A stretch of DNA of 64,000 nt from Lutraria lutraria (GCA_964023205.1 OZ026837.1:8102088-8166087), one strand, 5' to 3'. Positions 44,366 to 52,892 are shown, counted from the first letter of the stretch. Numbers and translations are program-made. Notes: generated by a model not told the origin, from the sequence alone.

Positions 44366-44706
44366 ACCATACCCTGTTGAGAAAAGCATTGGTATTTGCT
44401 TATCGTATGAAGATACCTGAAGGTCATCATTCTCTGGAATGGATTCGACAACAGTTGAGTACACCAGACATGTTTGAAGAAATGAAACATGGACTTCATG
44501 TGATGAATTCATTTTATAAACAATCAGTACCCATGGACTTGAGTGAAACGGATTGGTTCAAACAGGTGGTGAACAATGACTCTGTGTTAACATTTCTGAG
44601 TCAATTTGGACATTCAGAATGTGTGTTTGAATTTTCTGACAAACTGTTGTTACCCTTACATGACATGTGTTGTTCTTGTTGTGATTATTCTTGTACTCAT
44701 ACATAA
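44344..44706 (+). CDS. Small Polinton protein with Cys-rich end, unknown
   Basis: A 120-residue frame with an ATG inside the end of the previous ORF. The C-terminus is HDMCCSCCDYSCTHT, rich in cysteine. The stop is followed after about 20 bp by AATAAATAAAA, a likely poly(A) signal. No family recognised. Confidence 0.55.
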   Translation: MEQFDIMNHTLLRKALVFAYRMKIPEGHHSLEWIRQQLSTPDMFEEMKHGLHVMNSFYKQSVPMDLSETDWFKQVVNNDSVLTFLSQFGHSECVFEFSDKLLLPLHDMCCSCCDYSCTHT

Positions 44707-44723
44707 ACTTGTTATTGTACACA

Positions 44724-44735
44724 AATAAATAAAAT
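44724..44735 (+). terminator. Poly(A) signal after PolB-proximal gene cluster
   Basis: CAAATAAATAAAATG contains two overlapping AATAAA hexamers downstream of the gene ending at 44706. This contrasts with the hairpin-type 3' ends of the outer genes. Confidence 0.5.
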
Positions 44736-44773
44736 GTTTTTCTTCCAATAGTGTTAGTTGTGATTTTCACGTC

Positions 44774-45421
44774 ATGGAGTCCAGTTTACTTTTTAAGCAT
44801 CCTTGCAATATGTTTATCGCAGGCCCTAGTGGCTCTGGTAAAACACAATTCGTAAAAAAGGTGTTGGAATACAAATCAGATTTGTTTCAAGTAGTACCTG
44901 AGCGTATTGTATGGTGTTACAAAGAATGGCAAGTAGCCTATGCACAATTACAAGAACAAGAACCTAGTATTCGGTTCATACAGGGGATACCTGACGAGGA
45001 TGAAGAGATAGTAGAGGATACATCCATTCCTCATTTAATTATATTTGATGACATGCTTGGTGATAAAGATGAAGAGAAAATCAAATTATGGTTTACACGA
45101 AAAGGTCACCATCGTAATGCTAGTGTGATCTACATTACACAAAACATGTTTCAACAATCGAAAGCCAGTCGTACCCTGAGTTTAAATGCACATTACATGA
45201 TCTTATTTCAAAACACAAGAGATAAAGGACAAATCAAAGTGTTGGCGAATCAAATTCAATTGCCACACTTGTTACCCGCTTATCAAGATGCTATCTCTAC
45301 ACCTCATGGGTATTTAGTGATTGACTTTCACCCTCAAACACCAGACAGTTATCGGTTAAGAACAGATATTTTTCATCACTGGATCACTGGAGAAAAACGT
45401 GGGCCAGTTGTGTATATATAA
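44774..45421 (+). CDS. ATP: Genome-packaging ATPase, FtsK/HerA (A32-like) type
   Basis: A 215-residue protein with Walker A GPSGSGKT at residues 17-24, Walker B HLIIFDDM with acids at 92-93, and a YITQN sensor-like segment downstream. This is the signature of the A32-type ATPase that pumps DNA into capsids in adintoviruses, Polintons and nucleocytoplasmic large DNA viruses. The length is typical for Polintons. It opens the rightward morphogenesis block and ends just before a TATA box for the next gene. Confidence 0.93.
   Translation: MESSLLFKHPCNMFIAGPSGSGKTQFVKKVLEYKSDLFQVVPERIVWCYKEWQVAYAQLQEQEPSIRFIQGIPDEDEEIVEDTSIPHLIIFDDMLGDKDEEKIKLWFTRKGHHRNASVIYITQNMFQQSKASRTLSLNAHYMILFQNTRDKGQIKVLANQIQLPHLLPAYQDAISTPHGYLVIDFHPQTPDSYRLRTDIFHHWITGEKRGPVVYI
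45411..45421 (+). promoter_or_regulatory. TATA box before the H1-like gene
   Basis: GTATATATAAA overlaps the ATPase stop codon and lies about 40 bp before the ATG at 45456. Confidence 0.5.
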
Positions 45422-45455
45422 ACATCGTTTACTCATATAAGATCATTCAGTCATC

Positions 45456-46652
45456 ATGTCAGCCACAGCCATAGCTCAATCGTTAGAACATTTGGGTCAG
45501 GAACGAGACCCTACTGTACGGGAGCAAATGCTAAGGTCTGGATTAAAAGAAATGCTCAAGTGGTTCACCTTAGCAGCAAAGGTGATTTTAAAAAAGAAAA
45601 TTGTGCTACCTAAACAAACACAAAACTTTATGCAAAAACATCAGCATGAATTAGAGCAGCTGGGAGATGATCAAGTGGACATGGATACTAAACGTCAACT
45701 CATATTGAAACCAGGAGGAGGTGGATTTCTTGGTGGAGTCATGATACGAAGTTTACTCCGATGGAATGGTCAAAAGACGATTCGTAAATTTGTAAAATCT
45801 CCAGCTAAAAGAAAAGCGCCTGCTAGAAAACCTAGAAAATCTCCAGCTAAAAAAGCTAGAAAATCGCCTGCTAGAAAACCTAGAAAAGCTCCAGCTAAAA
45901 AAGCTAGAAAATCGCCTGCCAAGATCAATGAACGTTTTATTACTCTCCGTCGTCGAAAGCAAACCACTTCAACACCCTCTATGGCTGTAACTCCAATCAG
46001 TAAGTTACAATGGTCTCCTATCAGTCCTGTGAGTAGTTTGAGCTTTAGTCTAAATTCATCTAAAAGCTTAAGAAATTCTTCTAGAAGTGGATCAAACAGT
46101 TTTAGCACACCTAAAAGTTCATCTAGAAGTTTATCAAGAAGTGGATCAAACAGTTTTAGCACACCTAAAAGTTCATCTAGAAGTTTATCAAGAAGTGGAT
46201 CAAGCAGTTCATCTAGAAGTTCAAGAAGTTTATCAAGAAGTGGACCAAGTAGTTTGAGTTATTCAAGCAGTGGACCAAGTAGTTCTTCAAGAAGTTCACC
46301 AAGTAGTTATTCAAGCAGTGGGCCAAGCAGTTTGAGTTATTCAAGCAGTGGGCCAAGCAGTTTATCTAGAAGTTATTCTAGAAGTTCACCAAGTAGTTCT
46401 TCAAGCAGTGGGCCAAGTAGTTTGAGTTCTTCAAGAAATTCATCTAGGAGTTCATCCAGCAGATCATCTAGTAGATCATCTCCCAGTTCAAGAAGTTCAC
46501 CAGACACTCCATTGTGCCGTTTTTCACCCCTATCCTTATCTACCTTATCAAGACAGGCTGTCTTGAAACCCCTTTTGAGACATCGTATTCACCTGATGAG
46601 ACAGGGTCCTATGAATTCAGCTTCAAGACAAGCCTTTGATGCTTTAGTATAA
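45456..46652 (+). CDS. Basic core-like protein with histone-H1-like tail and Ser/Arg domain
   Basis: A 398-residue protein. Residues about 25-100 align by eye with the next gene's product (KEM, a short helix, V-L/I-P, QK, then a lysine-rich stretch and a glycine-rich GGGGF segment), so the two are likely paralogues. Residues about 112-157 consist of repeated KSPAKK/ARKPRK units like the SPKK motifs of histone H1. Residues about 195-355 are a Ser/Arg/Pro repeat domain with an exact 54-bp tandem duplication (unit SGSNSFSTPKSSSRSLSR). A DNA-condensing virion protein is a reasonable inference. Confidence 0.75.
   Translation: MSATAIAQSLEHLGQERDPTVREQMLRSGLKEMLKWFTLAAKVILKKKIVLPKQTQNFMQKHQHELEQLGDDQVDMDTKRQLILKPGGGGFLGGVMIRSLLRWNGQKTIRKFVKSPAKRKAPARKPRKSPAKKARKSPARKPRKAPAKKARKSPAKINERFITLRRRKQTTSTPSMAVTPISKLQWSPISPVSSLSFSLNSSKSLRNSSRSGSNSFSTPKSSSRSLSRSGSNSFSTPKSSSRSLSRSGSSSSSRSSRSLSRSGPSSLSYSSSGPSSSSRSSPSSYSSSGPSSLSYSSSGPSSLSRSYSRSSPSSSSSSGPSSLSSSRNSSRSSSSRSSSRSSPSSRSSPDTPLCRFSPLSLSTLSRQAVLKPLLRHRIHLMRQGPMNSASRQAFDALV
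46085..46195 (+). repeat. 54-bp in-frame tandem duplication in Ser/Arg domain
   Basis: Two consecutive copies of a 54-bp unit encoding 18 residues, with partial copies after it; the downstream region to about 46490 is built from shorter AGTTCATCTAGAAGT and AGTGGACCAAGTAGT words. Confidence 0.8.
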
Positions 46653-46655
46653 AAG
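46648..46655 (+). promoter_or_regulatory. TATA box before 46691 gene
   Basis: TATAAAAG overlaps the end of the previous gene and is about 40 bp before the ATG at 46691. Confidence 0.5.
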
Positions 46656-46690
46656 CTGTAAAGAAGTAAAAACAGGTATTATTTGACATA

Positions 46691-47062
46691 ATGGCACCAA
46701 AGAGACCACTCCTGCATAAATACGGACATCTGGTTTTGGGTTTAACTCAAGCCCCAGATGGGTTAAGAAGAAAGATGATACATGGAGCATCTAAAGAAAT
46801 GATTCAATGTGTGGCAGAATGCTGTCAGAATGTTTTAAAAGGCAATGTTGCCTTATCCCCCTCTCAAAAGCAAAGGTTGAAGTCCAAGCGTCAACATCTC
46901 CGCACTTTAGCAGATAAAAGAGTATCCATTCAAAAAAAGAAACGTGTGTTGAATCAAAAAGGAGGATTATTTCCATTACTAGCTCTTGCTCCAATCATTG
47001 CTAAAGCTGTTGCTGCAGGAGCACTCAGTGGAGGTGTTGCCACACTGGTGAAAAAGCTATGA
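46691..47062 (+). CDS. Conserved small Polinton core/minor capsid protein
   Basis: A 123-residue basic protein: helical N-terminal half (KEMIQCVAECCQNVLKGNV), a QKQRLKSKRQHLRTLADKRV lysine/arginine stretch, then KGG and a hydrophobic Ala/Gly/Leu-rich amphipathic segment. Small proteins of this plan recur in animal Polintons near the ATPase, as I recall, and are compared with adenovirus minor core proteins. LSGG followed by V near residue 115 fits the adenain cleavage rule (M/I/L)XGG-X, which would release an 8-residue basic peptide. Its stop overlaps the next ATG (ATGA). Confidence 0.75.
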   Translation: MAPKRPLLHKYGHLVLGLTQAPDGLRRKMIHGASKEMIQCVAECCQNVLKGNVALSPSQKQRLKSKRQHLRTLADKRVSIQKKKRVLNQKGGLFPLLALAPIIAKAVAAGALSGGVATLVKKL

Positions 47063-47790
47063 AGAAAATGGCTATCGTCCCGTTCAAAATGCTAGAAGAG
47101 ATGAATCGATGGAAAACAGAACAACGACCACGTTTACCTTCTCCCCCGCAAGTCAGTCAAACATCCGATTTACAGAAACAAATGGGAGACGTATTACAAA
47201 ATGAATCGTTGTCTGAATCAGAAAAAGCACAACACTATGGACAAGTCTTGCAAAAGTTTCAACTGTCTCATCAAAAAGCACGTGAACCGGCTACTCTGGC
47301 TGCACCAGTTGCACCGGCTGCACCGGTTGTTCCAGCCGCTCAAGGTGCACAAGCGGCTCCTGCTACATTGACGGATCGGATTCTTGAAAGTGTTCCTACT
47401 ACCATGCGTCGAAAAACTCAGCTTTTATTACACTTTCTACAAAATCATCCCCACATGTCATGGAATAATCAAGGGATGTTGGAATATCATGGAAAACCAA
47501 TACAAGGATCCAACATTATTGATTTGGTCAATGATGTCATACGTCATAGAAAAGGGTCGGAGCCTAGAGGATGGGAACAGTTTTCTAGTGGACTAAGAGA
47601 TGTCAATGTACCACAAGAAGTGATAGGAAATAAACGGAGATGGTCATGGATGCAAAAAGCAGACGATTCGGAGGAAGATGATGAATTTGATAGTTTTGTT
47701 GAGTCTCGTTCACCTAAACGGATGAAAGCAGAACCTATAAGTAAACCTGTCAAACAGATGAAAGCAGAACCTAAGTGGGAAGCCTACTAG
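47059..47790 (+). CDS. Conserved Polinton protein, unknown function
   Basis: A 243-residue protein that starts in the ATGA overlap with the previous gene. Residues 1-75 are helical and Gln-rich; 78-105 are an Ala/Pro linker; 107-185 form a folded-looking domain (RKTQLLLHFLQNHPHMSW, GSNIIDLVNDVIRHRKG, GWEQFSSGLRDVNVP); the tail is acidic (DSEEDDEFDSF) then basic with two MKAEP repeats. A protein with this middle domain is common beside the integrase in Polintons, as I recall. Function not known. Confidence 0.75.
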   Translation: MKKMAIVPFKMLEEMNRWKTEQRPRLPSPPQVSQTSDLQKQMGDVLQNESLSESEKAQHYGQVLQKFQLSHQKAREPATLAAPVAPAAPVVPAAQGAQAAPATLTDRILESVPTTMRRKTQLLLHFLQNHPHMSWNNQGMLEYHGKPIQGSNIIDLVNDVIRHRKGSEPRGWEQFSSGLRDVNVPQEVIGNKRRWSWMQKADDSEEDDEFDSFVESRSPKRMKAEPISKPVKQMKAEPKWEAY

Positions 47791-47795
47791 ACAAC

Positions 47796-48869
47796 ATGAA
47801 CAAAAAGGTAGACAGTCTGTTACATCAGATTTATTATGATCCCCATCATCCGGCTGGTTTTGGTGGGGTAGAACGTCTTACTACAGCAGCTCGAACTCAA
47901 CTGAAATCCATTACACCAAGTCAAGTACGATCCTGGTTGAAGGGACAAAAGACCTATACCCTGCACAAACCTATCCGTAGGGCATTCTCGAGACGGAAAA
48001 CGATTGTGGGTGGTATTGATCATCAATGGCAAGCTGATTTGGCAGACATGCAATCCTTGGCTCAGTACAACACCCCTTATCGATATTTGTTGTGTGTCAT
48101 TGACGTGTTTTCAAAATATGCTTGGGTCGTTCCCCTCAAGGATAAAACGGGGCTCACATTGGTGGAAGCGTTTCGCTCTATTCTTAAAACGAGACAACCT
48201 AAAGCGTTGCAAACCGATAAAGGAACAGAATTCAAGAATCAAAGGTTTCAACAGTTTTTAGACAAAGTAGGGATTCATTATTTTACGACTGAAAACCCAG
48301 AAACGAAGGCTAGTATAGTGGAACGTTTTCAACGAACCTTAAAATCACGCATGTGGAAATACTTTACGCATCATAAAACACGAAGGTATATTCAGGTATT
48401 GTCTGATCTCGTGCATGCCTATAATCATCGTGTTCATCGTAGTATACACATGGCACCCGTATCCGTAAATGAGAATAACGAATCTCAAGTGGCCTTGACC
48501 TTGTATGGAAAATCAAGAAAGAAAGCGTCGACGACTCTTCATGTGGGAGATATTGTTCGTATCAATAAAACAAAACGTACATTTGATAAAGGTTATCTAC
48601 CCAACTGGACCACTGAACTGTTTAAAGTGATCCAAGTCAAAAAGACCTCTCCTGCTACTGTGAAATTGACTGATTTAGACGGAGAACCCATACTGGGTTC
48701 GTTTTATTTCTCTGAAGTACAGGTTATAAAAGATGATGCTATCTATGAAATTGAATCAGTGCTCGCCCATCGCCAGAGTAAGGTAGACGGAAGACGAGAA
48801 ATTAAAGTACATTGGAAAGGTTATCCTTCGAAATTTGACAGTTGGATTCCCGAATCCCATCTCGTTTGA
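47796..48869 (+). CDS. INT: Retroviral-type integrase with C-terminal chromodomain
   Basis: A 357-residue protein from the ATG at 47796 (upstream in-frame GTG rejected). The core has the DDE triad D81 (WQADLADM), D141 (LQTDKGTEF) and E176 (SIVERFQ), with D141 and E176 35 residues apart, as in retroviral integrases. An SH3-like region follows (HVGDIVRI). The end from about 48745 is a chromodomain (YEIESVLAHR, VHWKGYPSKFDSWIPESHL), which may guide integration to modified chromatin. The exact 6-bp TSD fits this enzyme. All catalytic residues are present, so this copy may still be active. Confidence 0.95.
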   Translation: MNKKVDSLLHQIYYDPHHPAGFGGVERLTTAARTQLKSITPSQVRSWLKGQKTYTLHKPIRRAFSRRKTIVGGIDHQWQADLADMQSLAQYNTPYRYLLCVIDVFSKYAWVVPLKDKTGLTLVEAFRSILKTRQPKALQTDKGTEFKNQRFQQFLDKVGIHYFTTENPETKASIVERFQRTLKSRMWKYFTHHKTRRYIQVLSDLVHAYNHRVHRSIHMAPVSVNENNESQVALTLYGKSRKKASTTLHVGDIVRINKTKRTFDKGYLPNWTTELFKVIQVKKTSPATVKLTDLDGEPILGSFYFSEVQVIKDDAIYEIESVLAHRQSKVDGRREIKVHWKGYPSKFDSWIPESHLV

Positions 48870-48884
48870 ACTAATAAATACATC

Positions 48885-49130
48885 ATGTCTCAAACCGATA
48901 CGGCCAGTGTGGTAGTGACTGCCTCAGAGCAAGCCAAATTGTGTGAACCCAAAAATAAGGTCACTTTTTTTGCACAAATTGTAGTGGTATTTATTATTAT
49001 TACCGTATCGCTATTTAATTTGTGTTTTCAACGACCCGATCGGGAATTGTGGCTTCTGCTTTTAAGTAGTTCTCTAGGTTATATTCTACCGAACCCCTCC
49101 TTGAAATTCAATAAACCTAAATCAACATGA
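48885..49130 (+). CDS. Small Polinton membrane protein
   Basis: An 81-residue protein with one clear transmembrane segment (FFAQIVVVFIIITVSLFNL, residues about 28-46) and a second hydrophobic stretch (LWLLLLSSSLGYILP). The tail is PNPSLKFNKPK. The gene starts 15 bp after the integrase stop and its TGA overlaps the next ATG. Membrane role unknown; an inner-membrane or virion-assembly role is possible. Confidence 0.7.
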   Translation: MSQTDTASVVVTASEQAKLCEPKNKVTFFAQIVVVFIIITVSLFNLCFQRPDRELWLLLLSSSLGYILPNPSLKFNKPKST

Positions 49131-49969
49131 GTTCGTTTTACATCACACTCATGAGTGATAGCTCTATGGATTTATTCCCAGACAATACGCAATGTTGTTT
49201 TCGTACCAAACTGACAAAACCCATCCATCTCAATAAACAAGACTGGGAAATTGCCTTAGTGGAAATGATTGTTCCTAGTCAGGTCATTAATGTCACTGAA
49301 GAAGAGAGACATTTCTGCATTGTCACACACGATCCTGTCCTGGGTAAGGCCTTTGAATCCTTAATTTCCTATTGTACTCTCCCCAATAAAGAAGAAAAAG
49401 GTGTACGACTTTGTATTCCTGTAGGAACTTATGTCACACCCCAACATTTGATCGAGACGATTGACTTTACCGTAAAAGATAATCTGGGTAAAATATTTAG
49501 ACAGAAAGGCCTTCGATTTACCATGGGTTTTTCAGGACAAAGTAAACGCGCAAAACTGGACAGTTCGGATCAACTAGGCATTCAGTTTCATCCTCACATG
49601 TTTATTAAACTGGGTGGAGCTCCTGATAGTTCTCCTACCATCTTTTTAAAAGACACTCCAGATCCGTTTCCTCATGGCGTAGATATTAACATGGGTCATA
49701 ATCATTTGTTTGTTTATTCTGACCTCGCGGCTTATACCTATTTGGGAAACATAGAAGCCCCCATCTTACGTGTAGCTCCATTTGATCCGAGAACGAAAGC
49801 AGGAACTAACCCCCATATTCATTTCGAGTTCTTGAATTTACACTATGTACCACTGGCTAAAGCCGACTTTGACACCATCACTATCCATATAAGGGGTGAC
49901 ACTGGCCAGACTATTCAGTTTATTCATGGGAAGTCTATGGTGAAACTACACCTACGTCAAAGACAATGA
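49127..49969 (+). CDS. mCP: Minor capsid (penton-like) protein, single jelly roll
   Basis: A 280-residue protein with typical Polinton penton features by recall of the family: N-terminal FYITLMSDSSMDLFPDNT and KLTKPIHL segments, a WEIALVEM strand, and late LNLHYVPL and FDTITIHIRGDTG strands. Such proteins form the pentameric vertices of the capsid. Starts within the previous gene's stop (ATGA) and ends within the next gene's start (ATGA), so three genes are chained. Confidence 0.85.
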   Translation: MSSFYITLMSDSSMDLFPDNTQCCFRTKLTKPIHLNKQDWEIALVEMIVPSQVINVTEEERHFCIVTHDPVLGKAFESLISYCTLPNKEEKGVRLCIPVGTYVTPQHLIETIDFTVKDNLGKIFRQKGLRFTMGFSGQSKRAKLDSSDQLGIQFHPHMFIKLGGAPDSSPTIFLKDTPDPFPHGVDINMGHNHLFVYSDLAAYTYLGNIEAPILRVAPFDPRTKAGTNPHIHFEFLNLHYVPLAKADFDTITIHIRGDTGQTIQFIHGKSMVKLHLRQRQ

Positions 49970-50331
49970 TACCTACTTACCAAGGTCAACCTCGACAATA
50001 TGGACACGGACTTGGATCCATGTTTAAGAAAGCCATGAAAAGAATTATACCTTTACTGAATCCATTTGTGAAATCTGGAGTTCGCACCTTGAAAAAAGAA
50101 GGACTCCAACAAGGAAAAGCCGCTATCAAAGATATCTTGACAGGATCAAACGCTAAACAAGTAATACGAAAACGTGGAGCCTCTGTATTAAAAGATGTGG
50201 GTGAATCCTTGCTACGTGCTGTGGCCAGCCCTAAAAGACGTATAAAGAGCAAACCAGTCAAGAAAAGACCTCATTCGAAACTTCATCATCGCCGAGTTAA
50301 GCAGGCCAGACCTCTTGATATTTTCGATTAA
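49966..50331 (+). CDS. Basic minor virion protein, adenovirus core-like
   Basis: A 121-residue very basic protein with an N-terminal RQYGHGLGSMFKKAMKRI segment, an amphipathic middle (FVKSGVRTLKKEGLQQGKAA) and a Lys/Arg/His tail (KRRIKSKPVKKRPHSKLHHR). Polintons usually encode such a protein between the penton and hexon genes. It probably binds the packaged DNA or the inner capsid; that is inference. Confidence 0.7.
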   Translation: MIPTYQGQPRQYGHGLGSMFKKAMKRIIPLLNPFVKSGVRTLKKEGLQQGKAAIKDILTGSNAKQVIRKRGASVLKDVGESLLRAVASPKRRIKSKPVKKRPHSKLHHRRVKQARPLDIFD

Positions 50332-50333
50332 TC

Positions 50334-51632
50334 ATGATGCAACACGGTTCCTGTGAATGTAGTAAGACAGAGTTGGATGTGTCTGTTGTGCCACCTACCA
50401 TGACAGCCATGCAAGAAGGTCAATGGACTGAGCATTATCCCATTTCTGCTCTGGACAATAATGCTCCGATTGAATTTGTGATTCCTGCACAGACAGAAAA
50501 ATGGACAGATCTGAATCAATCTTACCTGTACCTAAAACTCAAAATTATACAGGCAGATGGTACAGACCTAGCGGCCGACAGTGAAATTGCTACCGTCAAC
50601 AATTTCTTTCACAGCATGTTCTCAAGCATTGATGTGTATCTGAATAATAAACTGATCACCAGCAATGCGGACACGTATGCCTATCGGGCATACATAGAAA
50701 ATTTACTCTCCTTCACCTCAAGCTGTAAAGACACTCAACTTCAGGCGCTAGAGTTATGGGGTGAAGACACCCCTGGTCATATGAACACCCACGCACATGA
50801 CGGGGGTAACCTGGGTTATATTGAGAGACGTGCTCGTGTCCATCAAAGTCGTGTGGTGGAACTATGTGGACGGCTTCATTTGGATCTGATGATGCAAGAT
50901 AAATATTTACCCAATGGTATGGAAATACGCTTAAGGCTAAACAAAGCGTCACCTCAATTCTGTCTCATGGGTGCCGCACCGGCTAAAATCAAGTTTCTAG
51001 AAGCAGGATTCAATGTAAGAACAGTAGATTTACTGCCAGTGGTAGCCAATCAACTCAATCAACAGATTGCTCAACATAACATGAAAATCCCCATCCGACG
51101 AACTGAAGTAAAAACATTTACGATTCCTAACGGTCAACGATCCAAGATTGAAGATCATTTATTTCAAGGTCAATTGCCAAAACGTCTTATCATCGGTATG
51201 GTAAGAAATGGAGACATGAATGGAGACATGGCTACCAACCCCTTTGATTTCCGTCATTTTACACTGAATCATCTAGAAGTCAGCATTGACGGAAAAAGTA
51301 TTCATAACAAAGCGTTTCAACCCAATTTTGAAACGGGAGAAGTTCTAAGATCCTACATGTCACTCTATCAAGCGACAGGAGCTCTTGGTCTCAATCGTTC
51401 ATTTGGATTGAGCATGAATGATTATCGGAACGGATACACACTCTGGGGGTTGGACTTGACAGCAGATCAAGGTTGCGAGGAAGGTCAACTCCATCCTATA
51501 AAAACGGGCAATCTGAGATTGGAATTTCACTTTGGAACAGCACTTGCACAAGCCATCAACGTGATTGTATTTGCGGAATACGACAATCAAATTGAAATCA
51601 ATCAATTCAGAGAAGTACTTCTAGATTATTAA
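50334..51632 (+). CDS. MCP: Major capsid protein, double jelly roll
   Basis: A 432-residue protein starting 2 bp after the previous stop. Recognisable Polinton hexon features include WTEHYPISALDNNAPIEFVI near the N-terminus, LNQSYLYLKLKI, NNFFHSMFSSIDVYLNNK and AYRAYIENLL, and the C-terminal NVIVFAEYDNQIEI. It would form pseudohexameric trimers in an icosahedral shell. The frame is intact and of normal length, so capsid production by this copy is plausible. Confidence 0.95.
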   Translation: MMQHGSCECSKTELDVSVVPPTMTAMQEGQWTEHYPISALDNNAPIEFVIPAQTEKWTDLNQSYLYLKLKIIQADGTDLAADSEIATVNNFFHSMFSSIDVYLNNKLITSNADTYAYRAYIENLLSFTSSCKDTQLQALELWGEDTPGHMNTHAHDGGNLGYIERRARVHQSRVVELCGRLHLDLMMQDKYLPNGMEIRLRLNKASPQFCLMGAAPAKIKFLEAGFNVRTVDLLPVVANQLNQQIAQHNMKIPIRRTEVKTFTIPNGQRSKIEDHLFQGQLPKRLIIGMVRNGDMNGDMATNPFDFRHFTLNHLEVSIDGKSIHNKAFQPNFETGEVLRSYMSLYQATGALGLNRSFGLSMNDYRNGYTLWGLDLTADQGCEEGQLHPIKTGNLRLEFHFGTALAQAINVIVFAEYDNQIEINQFREVLLDY

Positions 51633-51633
51633 G

Positions 51634-52098
51634 ATGGAAGACATGGATATTGAACACCTGGAAAAAGGACAAGATTACGAAATGAAGTTATTGGCGTATC
51701 CTTGTTGTACAAGTTCAAAGACGGACTTTTTACAAGAGTGCTTGAATCATCACGTCACAGAAGCACTCCAATCTTTAATTTATAATCAAGTGCATAAAGA
51801 CTGTTATGGTTGTCGAGTGAATCATCCTAGTCAAGTACAACATGTACTCTGCTTATACACGAATACGGAAGAGTGGACAGAACTTTACATTCAAAAAGCG
51901 ATTCAACGTTTGGACGTGTTCAAGGTCATGGAAAAGTGGTATCCTGAATTAGTGACCTTGACCGATAGTGAAAAAGGAGACGCGTGTCGATTATGGATTC
52001 AGTTTAAAGAAGAACTCACTCAGAATCAGTTCATAGATCAATGGATCAGTGTTTGGGCTGAACGTGTCAACAGAAATTGGCATTATGGAGACGAATGA
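51634..52098 (+). CDS. Conserved Polinton Cys/His protein, unknown
   Basis: A 154-residue protein, starting directly after the MCP stop. It contains CYGCRVNHPSQVQHVLC, a Cys/His cluster (CxxC...HPSQ...H...C) that recurs in Polinton proteins near the protease as I recall and may bind zinc. The rest is helical. Its end overlaps the protease start by 14 bp. Confidence 0.7.
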   Translation: MEDMDIEHLEKGQDYEMKLLAYPCCTSSKTDFLQECLNHHVTEALQSLIYNQVHKDCYGCRVNHPSQVQHVLCLYTNTEEWTELYIQKAIQRLDVFKVMEKWYPELVTLTDSEKGDACRLWIQFKEELTQNQFIDQWISVWAERVNRNWHYGDE

Positions 52099-52675
52099 AC
52101 TACAATACCTATTAGATCATTCACCGTTATTAAAACCACTACGTGCACGTGTTTGTGCTAAAGATCAATTACCTTCAGAGAAACCGCATGACGTGAAAGC
52201 CTATATTGTGAATACCCATAACGGGAATCAACCTGGAGAACACTGGGTGGCTCTTTATTTAAAAGACAATAAAGCAGTGTACTTTGATTCCTACGGATTA
52301 CCACCTTTCGAAGAGATTCTATCCTTTGTGAAAAAACATGCCAACAAAACTTATCTGTGGAATGCCATGAGAATACAAGGCGATATGTTACCGGTGTGTG
52401 GTGTGTATTGTCTATTCGCTTTGGATTTTATCTCACGTGAATGTGACTTGAACCAGATACTGTTAACCCGATTCAAACCGGACATGTATGGAAAAAATGA
52501 CACTTATGTGACGCATTGGTTTCAACAATATTATGGTACTTATTACATGCATGCTCAATATGTGAATAAATGTGGACAAAAGTGTTTTGCTCAACGTAAC
52601 TCTAGACCAGAAGGTCACAGACGTTTGTATCATAGTATCATACATAGAAATACAACTCTTTATGGTGATCATTAA
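52085..52675 (+). CDS. PRO: Adenain-like cysteine protease
   Basis: A 196-residue protein from the ATG at 52085 (a GTG-led extension is rejected). Catalytic residues: His53 (GEHWVAL), Asp68 (YFDSYG), Gln98 (RIQGD) and Cys105 (PVCGVYC); the Gln-to-Cys distance of seven equals that in adenovirus protease. It should process capsid precursors during maturation. An AATAAA follows near 52730. Last gene of the morphogenesis block. Confidence 0.9.
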   Translation: METNELQYLLDHSPLLKPLRARVCAKDQLPSEKPHDVKAYIVNTHNGNQPGEHWVALYLKDNKAVYFDSYGLPPFEEILSFVKKHANKTYLWNAMRIQGDMLPVCGVYCLFALDFISRECDLNQILLTRFKPDMYGKNDTYVTHWFQQYYGTYYMHAQYVNKCGQKCFAQRNSRPEGHRRLYHSIIHRNTTLYGDH

Positions 52676-52725
52676 ACAATGTTACTGTTTCATAAAATGT
52701 TTCATGTAGTTTCTTGTTTCTTGTT

Positions 52726-52737
52726 ACAAAAATAAAA
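52726..52737 (+). terminator. Poly(A) signal after protease gene
   Basis: AAAAATAAAAGT about 55 bp downstream of the protease stop contains AATAAA. It marks the probable 3' end of the capsid/protease block and separates it from the next promoter. Confidence 0.5.
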
Positions 52738-52810
52738 GTTTAGAGAACTAGGTGTCTGTTGTCTTTTTTCTAAGTTCATAAAAATCAAGCTCCGCACATG
52801 CATCGGCGCG

Positions 52811-52866
52811 TGACGCCATCCAACCCTAGGGTGACGTCATCCAAGCAATATGACGTCATCCAACCA
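52811..52866 (+). promoter_or_regulatory. Three CRE-type repeats upstream of the last gene
   Basis: GTGACGTCATCCAAG, ATGACGTCATCCAAC and a degenerate TGACGCCATCCAAC sit in tandem, about 20 bp apart. TGACGTCA is the palindromic CREB/ATF site. They precede the gene at 52893 by 30-80 bp. Host ATF/CREB control is inferred. Confidence 0.6.
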
Positions 52867-52892
52867 CGAAAGTGGGCCATACAATACTTACA

